Of a DNA stretch of 64,000 nucleotides, positions 34,196 to 42,466 are shown one piece after another. The stretch lies in NCBI RefSeq assembly GCF_900091605.1, contig NZ_FMCQ01000004.1:434001-498000 (forward strand), in the 5' to 3' direction. The notes under the pieces are model-generated. The model worked only from the letters and a program-made list of their open reading frames with translations. It was not told the DNA's origin and searched no databases. This stretch comes from Micromonospora tulbaghiae. GTDB lineage: Bacteria; Actinomycetota; Actinomycetes; Mycobacteriales; Micromonosporaceae. How positions within the stretch are numbered: position 1 is the stretch's first letter; each line of letters begins with the position of its first letter. The position numbers and the translations under genes were made by a program.

Positions 34196-34237
34196 TCCTC
34201 GCGCTGCCCGGCTCCACGACGAGCCGAAGAGCGGACT

Positions 34238-35953
34238 GTGCACAACCTCGACAACATTCCTTCCTTCCCATCCACCTCGGGCGGTTCGCTGCCCGCCGGG
34301 CACCGGGCGCACGTGCGGGCCGACTGCGTCCGCGTCGTACGCGGCGGCCGGGTCGTGCTGTCCGACGTCAGCGTGACCGTCTCCGCCGGTTCCCGGCTCG
34401 CAGTCGTCGGCGAGAACGGCCGCGGCAAGACCACCCTGCTGCACGTGCTGGCCGGCCTCATCGCGCCCGACCAGGGCGTGGTGGAACGGCTGGGCACGAT
34501 CGGCGTCGCCCGGCAGAACCTGGAGTCGCGCCACGGCGAGACAGTGGGCACGCTCGTCCGGGAGGCGATCCGGGAGTCCGAACGCGCGCTGCGGGCGCTC
34601 GACGAGGCGACGATCGCGCTCACCGAGGGCCGGGCGGGCGCGGACGACGCGTACGCGGCCGCCCTCGACGCGGCGACCCGGCTGGACGCCTGGGACGCGC
34701 AGCGGCGCGTCGACGTGGCGCTGGCCGGCCTCGACGCATGCCCGGACCGGGACCGGCAGCTGGCCACGTTGTCCGTCGGCCAGCGCTACCGGGTACGGCT
34801 GGCGTGCCTGCTGGGAGCGCGGGTCGACCTGCTGATGCTGGACGAGCCGACGAACCACCTCGACGCCGAAAGCCTGGCCTTCCTCACCGCCCGGCTACGC
34901 GACCACCCGGGCGGCGTCGTGCTGGTGACCCACGACCGCGCCCTGCTGCAGGACGTCGCCACGGAGTTCCTGGACCTCGACCCCAGCGCGGACGGGCGCC
35001 CGCGCCGCTACGCCGGGGACTACGCCGCCTGGCAGGACGGGCGCCGCCGCGACTTCGCGCACTGGGTACGCGACCACGAGGCGCAGCAGGCCGAGCACCA
35101 GCGGCTGGCCGACGGGGTACGGGAGGCGCGGGACCGCCTCAGCACCGGCTGGCGGCCGGAGAAGGGGCACGGCAAGCACCAGCGCCAGTCCCGCGCGCCC
35201 GGACTGGTCCAGGCGCTGCGCCGCCGGCAGGAGGCGCTCGACGCGCACCGCATCACCGTGCCGGAGCCACCGCAGCCGCTGCGCTGGCCACCGCTGGACA
35301 CCCGCGCCGGACTGCCGATCCTGCGATGCCACGACGTCACGGTGGCCGGGCGCCTGCGTACCCGGGTCACGCTCACGCTCGACGGCGGGGACCGCCTGCT
35401 GGTGACCGGACCCAACGGCGCGGGCAAGTCGACGCTGCTCTCCGTGCTGGCCGGCGACCTCACGCCGTCGACCGGGGAGGTCCGCCACCTGTCCGGCGCG
35501 CGCGTCGCGTACCTCGGTCAGGAGGTGCCCGACTGGCCACCGGCGCTGCTCGCGCACGACCTGTACGAGCAGCACGTGGGCCGGCTCCGCTCCAGCGGGC
35601 GCGTCGGCTCCGGCACGGCCCTGCCGCTGAGCGCGACGAACCTGCTCGACGCCGAGGCCCGGCGTACCCCCGTCGGCCGGATGTCGCACGGACAGCAACG
35701 GCGGCTGAACCTGGCGCTGCGCCTGGCCGAACGTCCCGACCTGCTGATCCTCGACGAACCGACGAACCACCTGTCGGCGCCGCTGGTCGACGATCTCACC
35801 GCCGCCCTGCTGACGACCCGGGCGGCGGTGGTCGTCGCCACCCACGACCGGCAGATGCTCCAGGACCTCGCGGCCTGGCCCACGCTGCCGCTCACCGCCC
35901 TGGCGCCGTCAGGTCGTCCGGTCACTTCCGAGCGATATGACTGGGAGTCATAA
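34238..35953 (+). CDS. ABC-F family ATPase (antibiotic resistance / ribosome protection type)
   Basis: 571 residues, two ATP-binding domains and no membrane part. Walker A motifs are GENGRGKTT (58-66) and GPNGAGKST (391-399); signature motifs LSVGQRYR and MSHGQQRR; Walker [13 protein letters not shown] (E203) and [13 protein letters not shown] basic interdomain linker (about 265-345) should reach the peptidyl-transferase centre. This group includes actinobacterial VarM/TlrC/LmrC-like proteins that displace ribosome-targeting antibiotics. GTG 34238 is chosen because the conserved frame begins there. The upstream leader peptide and hairpins point to drug-induced expression. Confidence 0.9.
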   Translation: MHNLDNIPSFPSTSGGSLPAGHRAHVRADCVRVVRGGRVVLSDVSVTVSAGSRLAVVGENGRGKTTLLHVLAGLIAPDQGVVERLGTIGVARQNLESRHGETVGTLVREAIRESERALRALDEATIALTEGRAGADDAYAAALDAATRLDAWDAQRRVDVALAGLDACPDRDRQLATLSVGQRYRVRLACLLGARVDLLMLDEPTNHLDAESLAFLTARLRDHPGGVVLVTHDRALLQDVATEFLDLDPSADGRPRRYAGDYAAWQDGRRRDFAHWVRDHEAQQAEHQRLADGVREARDRLSTGWRPEKGHGKHQRQSRAPGLVQALRRRQEALDAHRITVPEPPQPLRWPPLDTRAGLPILRCHDVTVAGRLRTRVTLTLDGGDRLLVTGPNGAGKSTLLSVLAGDLTPSTGEVRHLSGARVAYLGQEVPDWPPALLAHDLYEQHVGRLRSSGRVGSGTALPLSATNLLDAEARRTPVGRMSHGQQRRLNLALRLAERPDLLILDEPTNHLSAPLVDDLTAALLTTRAAVVVATHDRQMLQDLAAWPTLPLTALAPSGRPVTSERYDWES

Positions 35954-35974
35954 ATATGCCTCTCAGTCATATCG
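35933..35974. repeat. AT-rich nested palindrome across the ABC-F stop codon
   Basis: Arms CGATATGACTGGGAG (35933-35947) and 35960-35974 pair at 14 of 15 positions around a 12-base loop that holds the TAA stop. Inside it ATGACT-GGG-AGTCAT (35937-35951) is a second, mutually exclusive perfect dyad. It could be a terminator or an operator for the next gene (ATG 36056). Confidence 0.7.
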
Positions 35975-36055
35975 ACTTCTCGCCACCCCTTCCTCACCGG
36001 GCTGGACTCGCTGGCTACCGTGGATGTCCGGGGCAGTCGGCGAAGGAGCGGCGGG

Positions 36056-36565
36056 ATGGCTGTCGACGGAGCAGGCGCCGGCCCCGTCGGCCGCCCCTCG
36101 CGCTACGAGGAGGTCGTCCTCGGCCTGCTACGGGGCGAGGGGGCGACCGTGCTGACAGCCGGCCTCTGGCTGCTCGTCACGTCCCTGTTCACCGCGCTGT
36201 TCCTGACCTTCGTCGGATGGCAGGTGTGGGAGAACCGCACGCTGGAGACCAGGGGCCGGATCGGCGACGCGCAGGTGGTGCGCGCCAACTACGAAGGGCG
36301 CGGCAAGTCCCTGAACGTCGTCTACCTGTCGGGGCCGGTGGGCACGGCGGCGATCCTGGAGAACCCGGTGCACCGGCCGGCCGCGGGCGACGTGACAGCG
36401 GTCCGGTACGACCCCCGGCACCCCACCCACCTGCGGGAAGCGGACGCGCCGATCTGGCGGTGGCCGGACTTCCTGGTGACCGTGCCACCCGCGGTGGCAG
36501 GCTGCCTCGTCGTACCGGCCGAGTGGATGCGGTTCCGGCGGCGGCTGCGGGAGCGACGCGTCTGA
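36056..36565 (+). CDS. DUF3592-like membrane protein
   Basis: 169 residues. Membrane helices at about 35-58 and 133-152 flank a small beta-rich extracytoplasmic domain (about 65-128: ETRGRIGDAQVVRANYEGRG, VRYDPRHPTHLR). This two-helix layout with a central domain resembles DUF3592. ATG 36056 follows AAGGAG. Function unknown. Confidence 0.7.
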   Translation: MAVDGAGAGPVGRPSRYEEVVLGLLRGEGATVLTAGLWLLVTSLFTALFLTFVGWQVWENRTLETRGRIGDAQVVRANYEGRGKSLNVVYLSGPVGTAAILENPVHRPAAGDVTAVRYDPRHPTHLREADAPIWRWPDFLVTVPPAVAGCLVVPAEWMRFRRRLRERRV

Positions 36566-36569
36566 GCAG

Positions 36570-36809
36570 TCACCACCCCTGCGGACCGGCCTCCCGGGTC
36601 CACCCGACGAAACGGCGGTGCAGCGCGCCGGCAGGTGCCCAGGGCATGTCCTCGGAGGCTTGCACGAGATAGGCGCCGAGATACAGAGCCAGCGAGACCG
36701 GCGCACCGGCGTACTCCGCCCGCAGTTCCCGCCTGCGGGTGGGGCACGGCCACGGCAGGTCGCAGCCGCCGCAGCTCCAGACCGGCATGACCGGGCCGTG
36801 GGTGGTCAC
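36570..36809 (-). CDS. small cysteine-rich protein, cassette gene C
   Basis: 79 residues: MTTHGPVMPVWSCGGCDLPW then PCPTRRRELRAEYAG. Three cysteines (13, 16, 22) form a C-x2-C-x5-C cluster near the N-terminus, and the rest is helical and ends RRFVGWTREAGPQGW. GTG 36809 overlaps the stop of gene B (GTGA). Related short proteins occur beside XRE regulators in actinobacteria. No function can be assigned; metal binding is possible. Confidence 0.7.
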   Translation of the reverse strand: MTTHGPVMPVWSCGGCDLPWPCPTRRRELRAEYAGAPVSLALYLGAYLVQASEDMPWAPAGALHRRFVGWTREAGPQGW

Positions 36810-36985
36810 CGCGCACCCTCCAAGAACCGCGCGGTGATCGCCCGCGCCTGCCGACTCGTCGCCCATTCCGCCTGCCAGCATGGGTACGGCGTAAGCCGCG
36901 ACCACCACGCCCGGCACCCGGCACACATGCCGTCGAGTCCCCGCACGTGTACCGCGAGGATCATCTCCTCCGGCCCGGCGATCAC
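36806..36985 (-). CDS. small cysteine-rich protein, cassette gene B
   Basis: 59 residues: MIAGPEEMILAVHVRGLDGM then CAGCRAWWSRLTPYPCWQAEW. Cysteines 21, 24 and 36 with aromatic neighbours suggest a small metal-binding fold. The GTG start at 36985 overlaps the stop of gene A by 4 bases and its stop overlaps the start of gene C, so all three are co-translated. No recognisable family. Confidence 0.65.
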   Translation of the reverse strand: MIAGPEEMILAVHVRGLDGMCAGCRAWWSRLTPYPCWQAEWATSRQARAITARFLEGAR

Positions 36986-37338
36986 TTGTCGCTCGCCTGT
37001 GGCCAGTGACCACGATTGATCGGAAGCCGATGCCGCGAATGACAGGGCAGGTCGGCTCCGCACCGGCAGACCCGTCTCCACCGCCGCCAGCACCACACCG
37101 GCCGATGCCGCCGGGCGAACGTCAACGCGGCGGCGGACAGGTAAGCGTCGTACGAGACGCGGCGCTCCCGCGAGGCGTCGCCGTCCGGGGACCGTTGCCC
37201 GCCTCGCGCCTGGTCCAGCAAACGACGTCTGGCGATCTCCTGCTCCATCGCCTGGATGCGCTCGCCGAAGCCGGACACCGTCGACGGCGGAAGGTACCGA
37301 CCGACGAGCCGTCGCAGGAGCCCAATGGTCACCGTCAT
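36982..37338 (-). CDS. small cysteine-rich basic protein, cassette gene A
   Basis: 118 residues from ATG 37338 (MTVTIGLLRRLVGRYL). A helical Arg/Gln-rich region is followed by a C-terminal cluster of C83, C91, C93, C99, H100 and H103 (VWCWRRWRRVCRCGADLPCH), compatible with a zinc site. First gene of the three-gene cassette; the XRE/TPR regulator gene lies 115 bases upstream on the same strand. In-frame ATG 37374 is an alternative start. Function unknown. Confidence 0.6.
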   Translation of the reverse strand: MTVTIGLLRRLVGRYLPPSTVSGFGERIQAMEQEIARRRLLDQARGGQRSPDGDASRERRVSYDAYLSAAALTFARRHRPVWCWRRWRRVCRCGADLPCHSRHRLPINRGHWPQASDK

Positions 37339-37453
37339 CTGTCCGGCCCTCCGTGGTGAGGGCACGGAGGACACCTGCTGATGTGCCTATCCGCGCCCGG
37401 TGGAGATCCAGCGTCACGCCGAGCGCGTCCACGATCCAGGAGGTGACTGTCCG

Positions 37454-38650
37454 CTAACCAGGTGTGCTGTCCGCTGTCGATCGGCGGGTGGGGGCGTACT
37501 CGACGCACAGGTCACGCAACATCGCGGCCTCCGGCACGCCCGACTGCTCCACCTTCGCGAGCAGTTCCGCGGCTCGCCACCAGTTCGACGGCACCACCCG
37601 CCCGGACGCCACCGCCTGCGCCCCGAGCGCAACCGCCTCATCCGGCTGGTCGGCGGCGACCAGGGCAAGTCCGAGGTCGAGACGCGCCGACGCGGAACGG
37701 CGAGGACGCGCTCCCCCATCACCGTGCGGGTCCAGATCGGTCAGTACCGCCCGCGCCACCTGCTCGGCAGCCGGGTCACCGGCCCACGCCAACGTCGTGG
37801 CCATATAGGCGGCGGCCTTCGCGGGATCGTAGCGGTAGTGATGCTCGGCCCGTTCCGGAACGGGCAGATTCGCCGTCAACCGCTCCACCCGCTCCAGCGC
37901 TCGCCGGGTGGCGGCCACATCACCGATCCGCGCCCACGCGCGAGCTTCCTGGGCAGTCGCCTGAATCCTGGCCGAGCTGCCTTTCGGCGCGACCCGCTGT
38001 GCTTGATGAGACAGATCGAGTGCCGTCCGGTAGTCACCTTGCGTCAACACGTCCCAGGCCCGGGTCTCCAGACACCACGCCTGGATCTCCGCATGCTCGG
38101 CGTGTTCGGCAAGCTCACGAGCAGCACGCAGATGGGCAGCCGCCGCACCGCGCTGCCGCAGGTCGATGTGAACGGTGGCCCGCAGCACCGCCAACCAACC
38201 GCCCGCAACCAACAGCCGACGCTGCTGAGCAAGCGTGACCCGTCCGTCCAGCAGCCGCACCACATAGGCCAGATGTCGCCGCACCAGCGGCAACAGATCC
38301 GCCGGCGCCATAGTCGGATAGGAGGTGGCGAGGTCGTCGACGCCCTGCTCGATCCGTTCGAGCACCTCACCGCTGACATCACTGGCGGCAACCCTCGCCC
38401 GCAACTCGCCCGCCTCGGCCGCATGGTCGATCGGCGCATCGACCAGCCGAGCAAGCACACCTCCGGCGTCGAGAATCCGGTCCAAGTGGCGCGCCGTGTC
38501 GACAGTCGGAGCCTTGAGCCCTGCTTCCAGCTCGTGCAGATGGCTCTTGCTTCGATGGGCGAGCTGCCCGAGGGACCGAAGCGACAGACCACGCCGCTCC
38601 CGAAACTCGCGCAGAGCTGCCCCGAAGCGCGGATCGACGGAGGAAGCCAT
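37454..38650 (-). CDS. XRE-family regulator with TPR-like C-terminal region
   Basis: 398 residues. The helix-turn-helix spans about 10-65 (FRERRGLSLRSLGQLAHRSK, then SHLHELEAGLKAPT). The C-terminal 330 residues are helical repeats with many Ala/Leu/Arg pairs, TPR-like, as in regulators that bind peptides or small molecules. It precedes the small cysteine-rich cassette on the same strand and diverges from the HTH/beta-rich protein gene at 38793. ATG 38650. Similar in build to the regulator at 3679 but clearly a different gene. Confidence 0.85.
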   Translation of the reverse strand: MASSVDPRFGAALREFRERRGLSLRSLGQLAHRSKSHLHELEAGLKAPTVDTARHLDRILDAGGVLARLVDAPIDHAAEAGELRARVAASDVSGEVLERIEQGVDDLATSYPTMAPADLLPLVRRHLAYVVRLLDGRVTLAQQRRLLVAGGWLAVLRATVHIDLRQRGAAAAHLRAARELAEHAEHAEIQAWCLETRAWDVLTQGDYRTALDLSHQAQRVAPKGSSARIQATAQEARAWARIGDVAATRRALERVERLTANLPVPERAEHHYRYDPAKAAAYMATTLAWAGDPAAEQVARAVLTDLDPHGDGGARPRRSASARLDLGLALVAADQPDEAVALGAQAVASGRVVPSNWWRAAELLAKVEQSGVPEAAMLRDLCVEYAPTRRSTADSTPG

Positions 38651-38756
38651 AGCCCAGCTCCAAGCTCAAGAGGCCCGGCGAACTCACCCGGCCGCCATTC
38701 TGTCGACCGTACCCCGAAACGCCGCTCGTCGATGACCTACGAGCCACGCACCAACG

Positions 38757-38785
38757 GTGACACCACTGCGACACAGCGCTATCGT
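38757..38785 (+). promoter_or_regulatory. promoter candidate with leaderless start
   Basis: GTGACA (38757-38762), 17 bases, TATCGT (38780-38785). The ATG at 38793 would be at or next to the transcription start. The same GTGAxx-N17-TAxxxT layout is seen at 34042. Confidence 0.5.
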
Positions 38786-38792
38786 GTCGCTC

Positions 38793-39431
38793 ATGGCCGC
38801 TCCCGACACGGCCCTGGGCGCCCTCCATGACGGGATGCGCATGAGCCAGGACGACTTCGCACGCGCGCTGGAGGTCGTCACCGGCCTGCCCATCTCACTG
38901 CTCGGCTTCGCCGCGGTGCCCGGTGGGCACGTGGCCGACGACCAACAGGGTGGCCACGACCTGGCCTCACCCGTGTCGAACCTGGCCACGCCGACGCCGG
39001 CTGCCGAGCCCAGCACGGCGCACAGGTCGTACGAGGGCGTGTGGCTCAGCCGCTACCAGTACTACTCCAGCGGCCGGGAGGAGTCCTTCGCCGGACAACA
39101 CTTCGTCGTCCTGCTGCAGCACGGTGACAGGCTGACCGCGCGCAGCCTGCCCGGATCGGCGTCCTCGTCTCTGTCGCTGGACCTGACCGTGGACGGTGCC
39201 GTTGTCACCGGCACCTGGGTGGAGCAGACCGACCCGGCCGGCTACTACCGGGGTGCCCACTATCACGGAGCGATCCAGCTTCTGGCCGAGCCGCCGGGCC
39301 GACGGTTGGCCGGGAAGTGGGTCGGGTTCGGCAAGGACATGGATGTGAACACCGGCCCGTGGGAGCTTGTCTTCCGCGACGCGTCGACCTCGAAGGCGAC
39401 GCTGGACCGGTACAACACCTCAGCGACATAG
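38793..39431 (+). CDS. HTH-like protein with beta-rich C-terminal domain, function unknown
   Basis: 212 residues. The N-terminal 45 residues (LGALHDGMRMSQDDFARALE, VVTGLPISLLG) look like a short XRE-type helix-turn-helix. After a linker, residues 85-205 alternate short hydrophobic strands (YEGVWLSRYQYYSSGREE, FVVLLQHGDRLTARSLP, LTVDGAVVTGTWVEQT, GKWVGFGKD), resembling a lipocalin-like or other beta-barrel ligand domain. ATG 38793 is supported by a promoter ending 7 bases before it; GTG 38757 is part of the -35 box. Divergent from the XRE/TPR gene. Confidence 0.65.
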   Translation: MAAPDTALGALHDGMRMSQDDFARALEVVTGLPISLLGFAAVPGGHVADDQQGGHDLASPVSNLATPTPAAEPSTAHRSYEGVWLSRYQYYSSGREESFAGQHFVVLLQHGDRLTARSLPGSASSSLSLDLTVDGAVVTGTWVEQTDPAGYYRGAHYHGAIQLLAEPPGRRLAGKWVGFGKDMDVNTGPWELVFRDASTSKATLDRYNTSAT

Positions 39432-39539
39432 CGCCGTGGCCTTGTTCTGGCGCCGACTACTCTGCACTCGGGGTTCAACACGGCACGGCGTCCGGATCCA
39501 GCGAAACGCCCGGTGCCCCCGACACAACAGGAGAGCGCT

Positions 39540-40097
39540 GTGACAATCCGCGCCACGGGCCACCCACTGACCCGACTGGAAGCCGCCCAGGCGCAGGCGG
39601 AGCACGTACTCGGTCCTCGCAAGGCGAAGCGGATCGCGACGTTCGGCAACGGCGGCCTGTACGTCCGGGCCGGCACCGGGGCACAGATCATGGCCTGGCT
39701 CGTCGACTTCACGGTGTTCCTGTTCGGTGTCGGGGCGGGCGTCGTCGCCCTGGCCCTGGTGGACCGCGCGGTCACCCTGTCCGACAACCTCGCCGCCGGG
39801 GCGAGCCTCTCGTTGCTCGTGGTGGTGCCGCTGCTCTACGGCCTCTGCTACGGCAACGGCCGGGCGCTCGGCGCGCTGCTCACCGGCACCCAACTCGTAC
39901 GAGCCCGGGACGGCGGCCGGATCGGCCTCAAGGCGTGCTGGGCCATGCTGGTCCGGACGCTGTTGATGCCGGTGCTGGTCGTCGTGCTGGTGGTGACCGC
40001 GTTCAGTACCGGATCCTCAGACGCGCCCGGTTCGCTCGTGCGGACCACCATCGATCCGGGTGCCACCCGGCGGCTCCACGACGCGGGCATTCGCTGA
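39540..40097 (+). CDS. RDD family membrane protein
   Basis: 185 residues. The RDD domain starts near residue 45 (AGTGAQIMAWLVDFTVFLFG) with the Arg/Asp-type first helix, then helices at about 88-110 and 135-160 and the loop GNGRALGALLTGTQLVRARD. GTG 39540 follows AGGAGA. Transporter or envelope role unknown. Confidence 0.75.
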   Translation: MTIRATGHPLTRLEAAQAQAEHVLGPRKAKRIATFGNGGLYVRAGTGAQIMAWLVDFTVFLFGVGAGVVALALVDRAVTLSDNLAAGASLSLLVVVPLLYGLCYGNGRALGALLTGTQLVRARDGGRIGLKACWAMLVRTLLMPVLVVVLVVTAFSTGSSDAPGSLVRTTIDPGATRRLHDAGIR

Positions 40098-40160
40098 CCC
40101 GTCGCGCAATCGCGTCCCCATGGGCGGACACGGCCCCGCGTACCGCCTAGCCTCTCGGGG

Positions 40161-40646
40161 ATGGAGCGACTGCGCGACCTTGCCGTCCGGCTGGCGATGG
40201 ACGAGCCGGTCGGCGACGACCTGGCGATGGCAGCCGCGCATGCTCTGGCCCGTGGTGTCGACTCGCCGAGCCTGCGTGAGCTCGCCGGTCTGTCGAAGGG
40301 CCAGTCCCGGGAAGCCGTCGACCTGTTCCGGCAGGCGATGGAGGAACTCGGCTCGCCGGTCCCGGACGAGAGCGGCGCCCGGCTGCACCTCATGCGGGCG
40401 GCAGCGGCGAGCATCATCGACGGAGAGGGCGATCCCGAGGACCTGGCGCACGAGATCTACTGGCAGTCGTCCTACTTTCCCTCGGAAAAGCTGCGCGAGG
40501 TGGGCTACCGCTTCCTGCACCTGTACGCCGATTGCGGCGCAGCGCCGGATCGGACGGAGGAGGCGGTGGCGGCCATGAAGGAGGCGGCGCGGTCGTTCCT
40601 GCACGACCATCTATCACCTCCTCGTCCGTCAACTCGGGCTGGTTGA
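40161..40646 (+). CDS. conserved hypothetical protein, C-terminus possibly altered
   Basis: 161 residues, soluble and helical: MERLRDLAVRLAMDEPVGDD then LAMAAAHALARGVDSPSL. No known motif. The coding character holds to about residue 150 (ARSFLHDHL), after which the sequence becomes Pro/Arg-rich and enters DNA that on the other strand encodes a truncated protein fragment, so the last residues may come from a recombination junction near 40610. Confidence 0.65.
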   Translation: MERLRDLAVRLAMDEPVGDDLAMAAAHALARGVDSPSLRELAGLSKGQSREAVDLFRQAMEELGSPVPDESGARLHLMRAAAASIIDGEGDPEDLAHEIYWQSSYFPSEKLREVGYRFLHLYADCGAAPDRTEEAVAAMKEAARSFLHDHLSPPRPSTRAG

Positions 40647-40826
40647 AGAACATCAGGGTGATGACGTCCGGGCAGCGCAGGATCCGCAGCCCGAAGGGTA
40701 CGGCTCCAAGCCTGATCTCCAGCCATCCGCCGCTCGCCGGGCCTCTTGCTATCGGCGTTGCTGTCACCCCAAGAGCGATGTGCCCCTGACGCCAGATCAG
40801 CTTGTGTATGGTCCGCCGAGTGATCA
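40612..40826 (-). pseudogene. truncated gene fragment sharing EIRLGAVP with the fragment at 41830
   Basis: The minus-strand frame from an ATG near 40826 reads MITRRTIHKLIWRQGHIALG, later WLEIRLGAVPFGLRILRCPD and VITLMFFNQPELTDEEVIDG, plausible protein sequence, then turns into a Pro-rich shadow of the neighbouring gene at about 40610. The 3' end therefore looks lost. It overlaps the start of the membrane protein at 40808 on the other strand. Family unknown. Confidence 0.35.
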
Positions 40827-41368
40827 TCAAGAGGGCCAACCGCCGGCGAGGGTCGACGTCTCGATGGCCGCTGTTCGCACCGGCCGTCGCGGTCGGCCTA
40901 CTGGTGCTCGGGTTGACGCTCAACGCCGTAACAGTCCTCTATGACCTCACGCACTGGGACGTCGTGTACCACGTGTCGCCGGAGGAGGCAGCGAACCGGA
41001 ACGGGCTTGCCGACCTGAGGGCCGAGGTCGTCGGCCGGCTGACGGTGGTCCTGTCCGGTCTCGCTATGGCCGGCCTGCTCCTGTCGCTGGTGGGTCTCGT
41101 GCGAGGCAGAGCGTGGGCACATACGATGACCTGCATCCTGACCATTCCAATGGCCCTCTGCTGCGGCCAGGCGTTCATCGCAAATCGGGGCTCGTTCGCC
41201 GGAAGCCCTGACAACCCGAACGCGCCTCAGCACACCTCGGCACCGAGCGGGATCCGCCTCGCTGACTCGCTGGGGCCACCGTTACTCGTGGGAGCAGCGA
41301 TCGTCGTCCTGATTCTGCTGTTCCTACCTGCCATCTACCGGCGGTTCCACCCGACGAAAACGACGTAG
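40808..41368 (+). CDS. membrane protein of unknown function
   Basis: 186 residues with about four hydrophobic segments (about 20-40, 73-93, 103-118, 150-172) separated by short loops. No known signature. The start is uncertain: ATG 40808, TTG 40802 and GTG 40820 are all in frame and none has a good ribosome binding site. Confidence 0.6.
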   Translation: MVRRVIIKRANRRRGSTSRWPLFAPAVAVGLLVLGLTLNAVTVLYDLTHWDVVYHVSPEEAANRNGLADLRAEVVGRLTVVLSGLAMAGLLLSLVGLVRGRAWAHTMTCILTIPMALCCGQAFIANRGSFAGSPDNPNAPQHTSAPSGIRLADSLGPPLLVGAAIVVLILLFLPAIYRRFHPTKTT

Positions 41369-41387
41369 TAAGAGCGTTTCCGCTTGA

Positions 41388-41804
41388 TCAACAGCGGCGC
41401 AGCCACCAGGGGTCGTGACCGGGCGTTTGAGGATCGTGATGGGTACGCCTCAACAGAGCGTCGTCCAGGCGGTCGACAACGGCTCGAAGCTCTCGGCTGG
41501 CATGGCTTGGCAGCGAGACGATTGCCTCTTCCAAGCGCAGTCGTGCCCAGGCTTCGCCACAGCAGGAACAGGCGAACTCCGCTTCCCACGGCTTCCACCG
41601 AAGCCGGCTGCCGTACGCATGCGCGCCCCAGATCCTGACGGCGGCGGCCACCGTGCCCGGGAGCCACCGCCGCCCTTCCACCAGACGGATGGCAGCGTTC
41701 GCGGGACCGGAGAGTCCAGGAACATCCCGATAACGGGCCCACGGGCTTCGCGTGATGCGCACGCGGCGGCGAAGTGATCGGGGCTGCGGCTGCCTACGAG
41801 GCAC
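41388..41804 (-). CDS. conserved hypothetical protein with CxxC-type pair
   Basis: 138 residues, basic. EFACSCCGEAWARLRLEEAI (near 80-97) holds a Cys cluster, followed by a helical region and the ending DPWWLRRC. The N-terminus is Arg-rich. Similar short proteins with an aromatic/Arg C-terminus occur in actinobacteria, with no known function. GTG 41804 follows GAAGGGGCA. It lies in the accessory stretch before tRNA-Val. Confidence 0.55.
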   Translation of the reverse strand: MPRRQPQPRSLRRRVRITRSPWARYRDVPGLSGPANAAIRLVEGRRWLPGTVAAAVRIWGAHAYGSRLRWKPWEAEFACSCCGEAWARLRLEEAIVSLPSHASRELRAVVDRLDDALLRRTHHDPQTPGHDPWWLRRC

Positions 41805-41829
41805 TGCCCCTTCGGTAGAGAATCACACC

Positions 41830-42066
41830 TCAGATCCTCGCATGAAGGTCAACAGGGCGCAGGTCGGTCGCCCCGAACCCATCGACGTCAGAAATGGCGG
41901 GGTCGCGCAGTTCTCGAACGAGGACCAGTGCCCTGCCCCACGATGCATCGTCCAGTTCCACAGCCCCGGAGGGTACGGCTCCGAGCCTGATCTCCGGCGG
42001 CTCATTCGTTGTCGAGGCGCCCTGGAACCAGCCTTGACCGGCTGCCTCACAGTGGGGGCAGGCATC
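41830..42066 (-). pseudogene. remnant open frame sharing EIRLGAVP with the fragment at 40612
   Basis: An open minus-strand frame of 78 codons between stops reads CPHCEAAGQGWFQGASTTNE, then PPEIRLGAVPSG and ends VDLHARI. It has no start codon before residue 36 (GTG). The DNA at 41958-41998 is about 85 per cent identical to 40685-40722, so both are probably remains of one family. It may be a decayed gene rather than an expressed one. Confidence 0.4.
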
Positions 42067-42084
42067 TCACCCAGGGAGGTCGAA

Positions 42085-42291
42085 GTGCGCTGGCTCAGCG
42101 TTCTGATCATCATCGCGGCGGCCGTCGCTGCGGTCGCACTGTGGCGCCATAGCCGGAAGACACCAGTCGACGGCGGCCAGGTGCGTGACCTCCAGGCATC
42201 CGCCGAGGCCCGCCGCAGGCTCGACGACCATCGGAACCGGACGGACGGCGGCAACACCGGCAGCGGTGGCGTCGGTGGCTGGAGCGCCTGA
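42085..42291 (+). CDS. small single-helix membrane protein
   Basis: 68 residues: MRWLSVLIIIAAAVAAVALW is one N-terminal membrane helix; the remaining 48 residues are hydrophilic and end GSGGVGGWSA. GTG 42085 has a strong ribosome binding site (GGGAGGT). Function unknown. Confidence 0.65.
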   Translation: MRWLSVLIIIAAAVAAVALWRHSRKTPVDGGQVRDLQASAEARRRLDDHRNRTDGGNTGSGGVGGWSA

Positions 42292-42466
42292 CCTCATTGC
42301 AGGTCGTCAACGGGCTACTCGTGCTGTCACCGCACCGGCGGTTTGGCTGGCGTGAGCGGCGGGTGCGGCCGGTTCGGAGCTGCGAGCTGTCGCTTGCTCT
42401 CCCGTGTCGTCCGCCGCTAGTCGCGGCTGCGGCTTCCGCAACGCGGCAAGAACACCTGTTGTTGAA
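42292..42466. other. short non-coding gap
   Basis: 175 bases between the small membrane protein and the FUSC gene (convergent). No gene or clear hairpin is seen. Confidence 0.5.
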
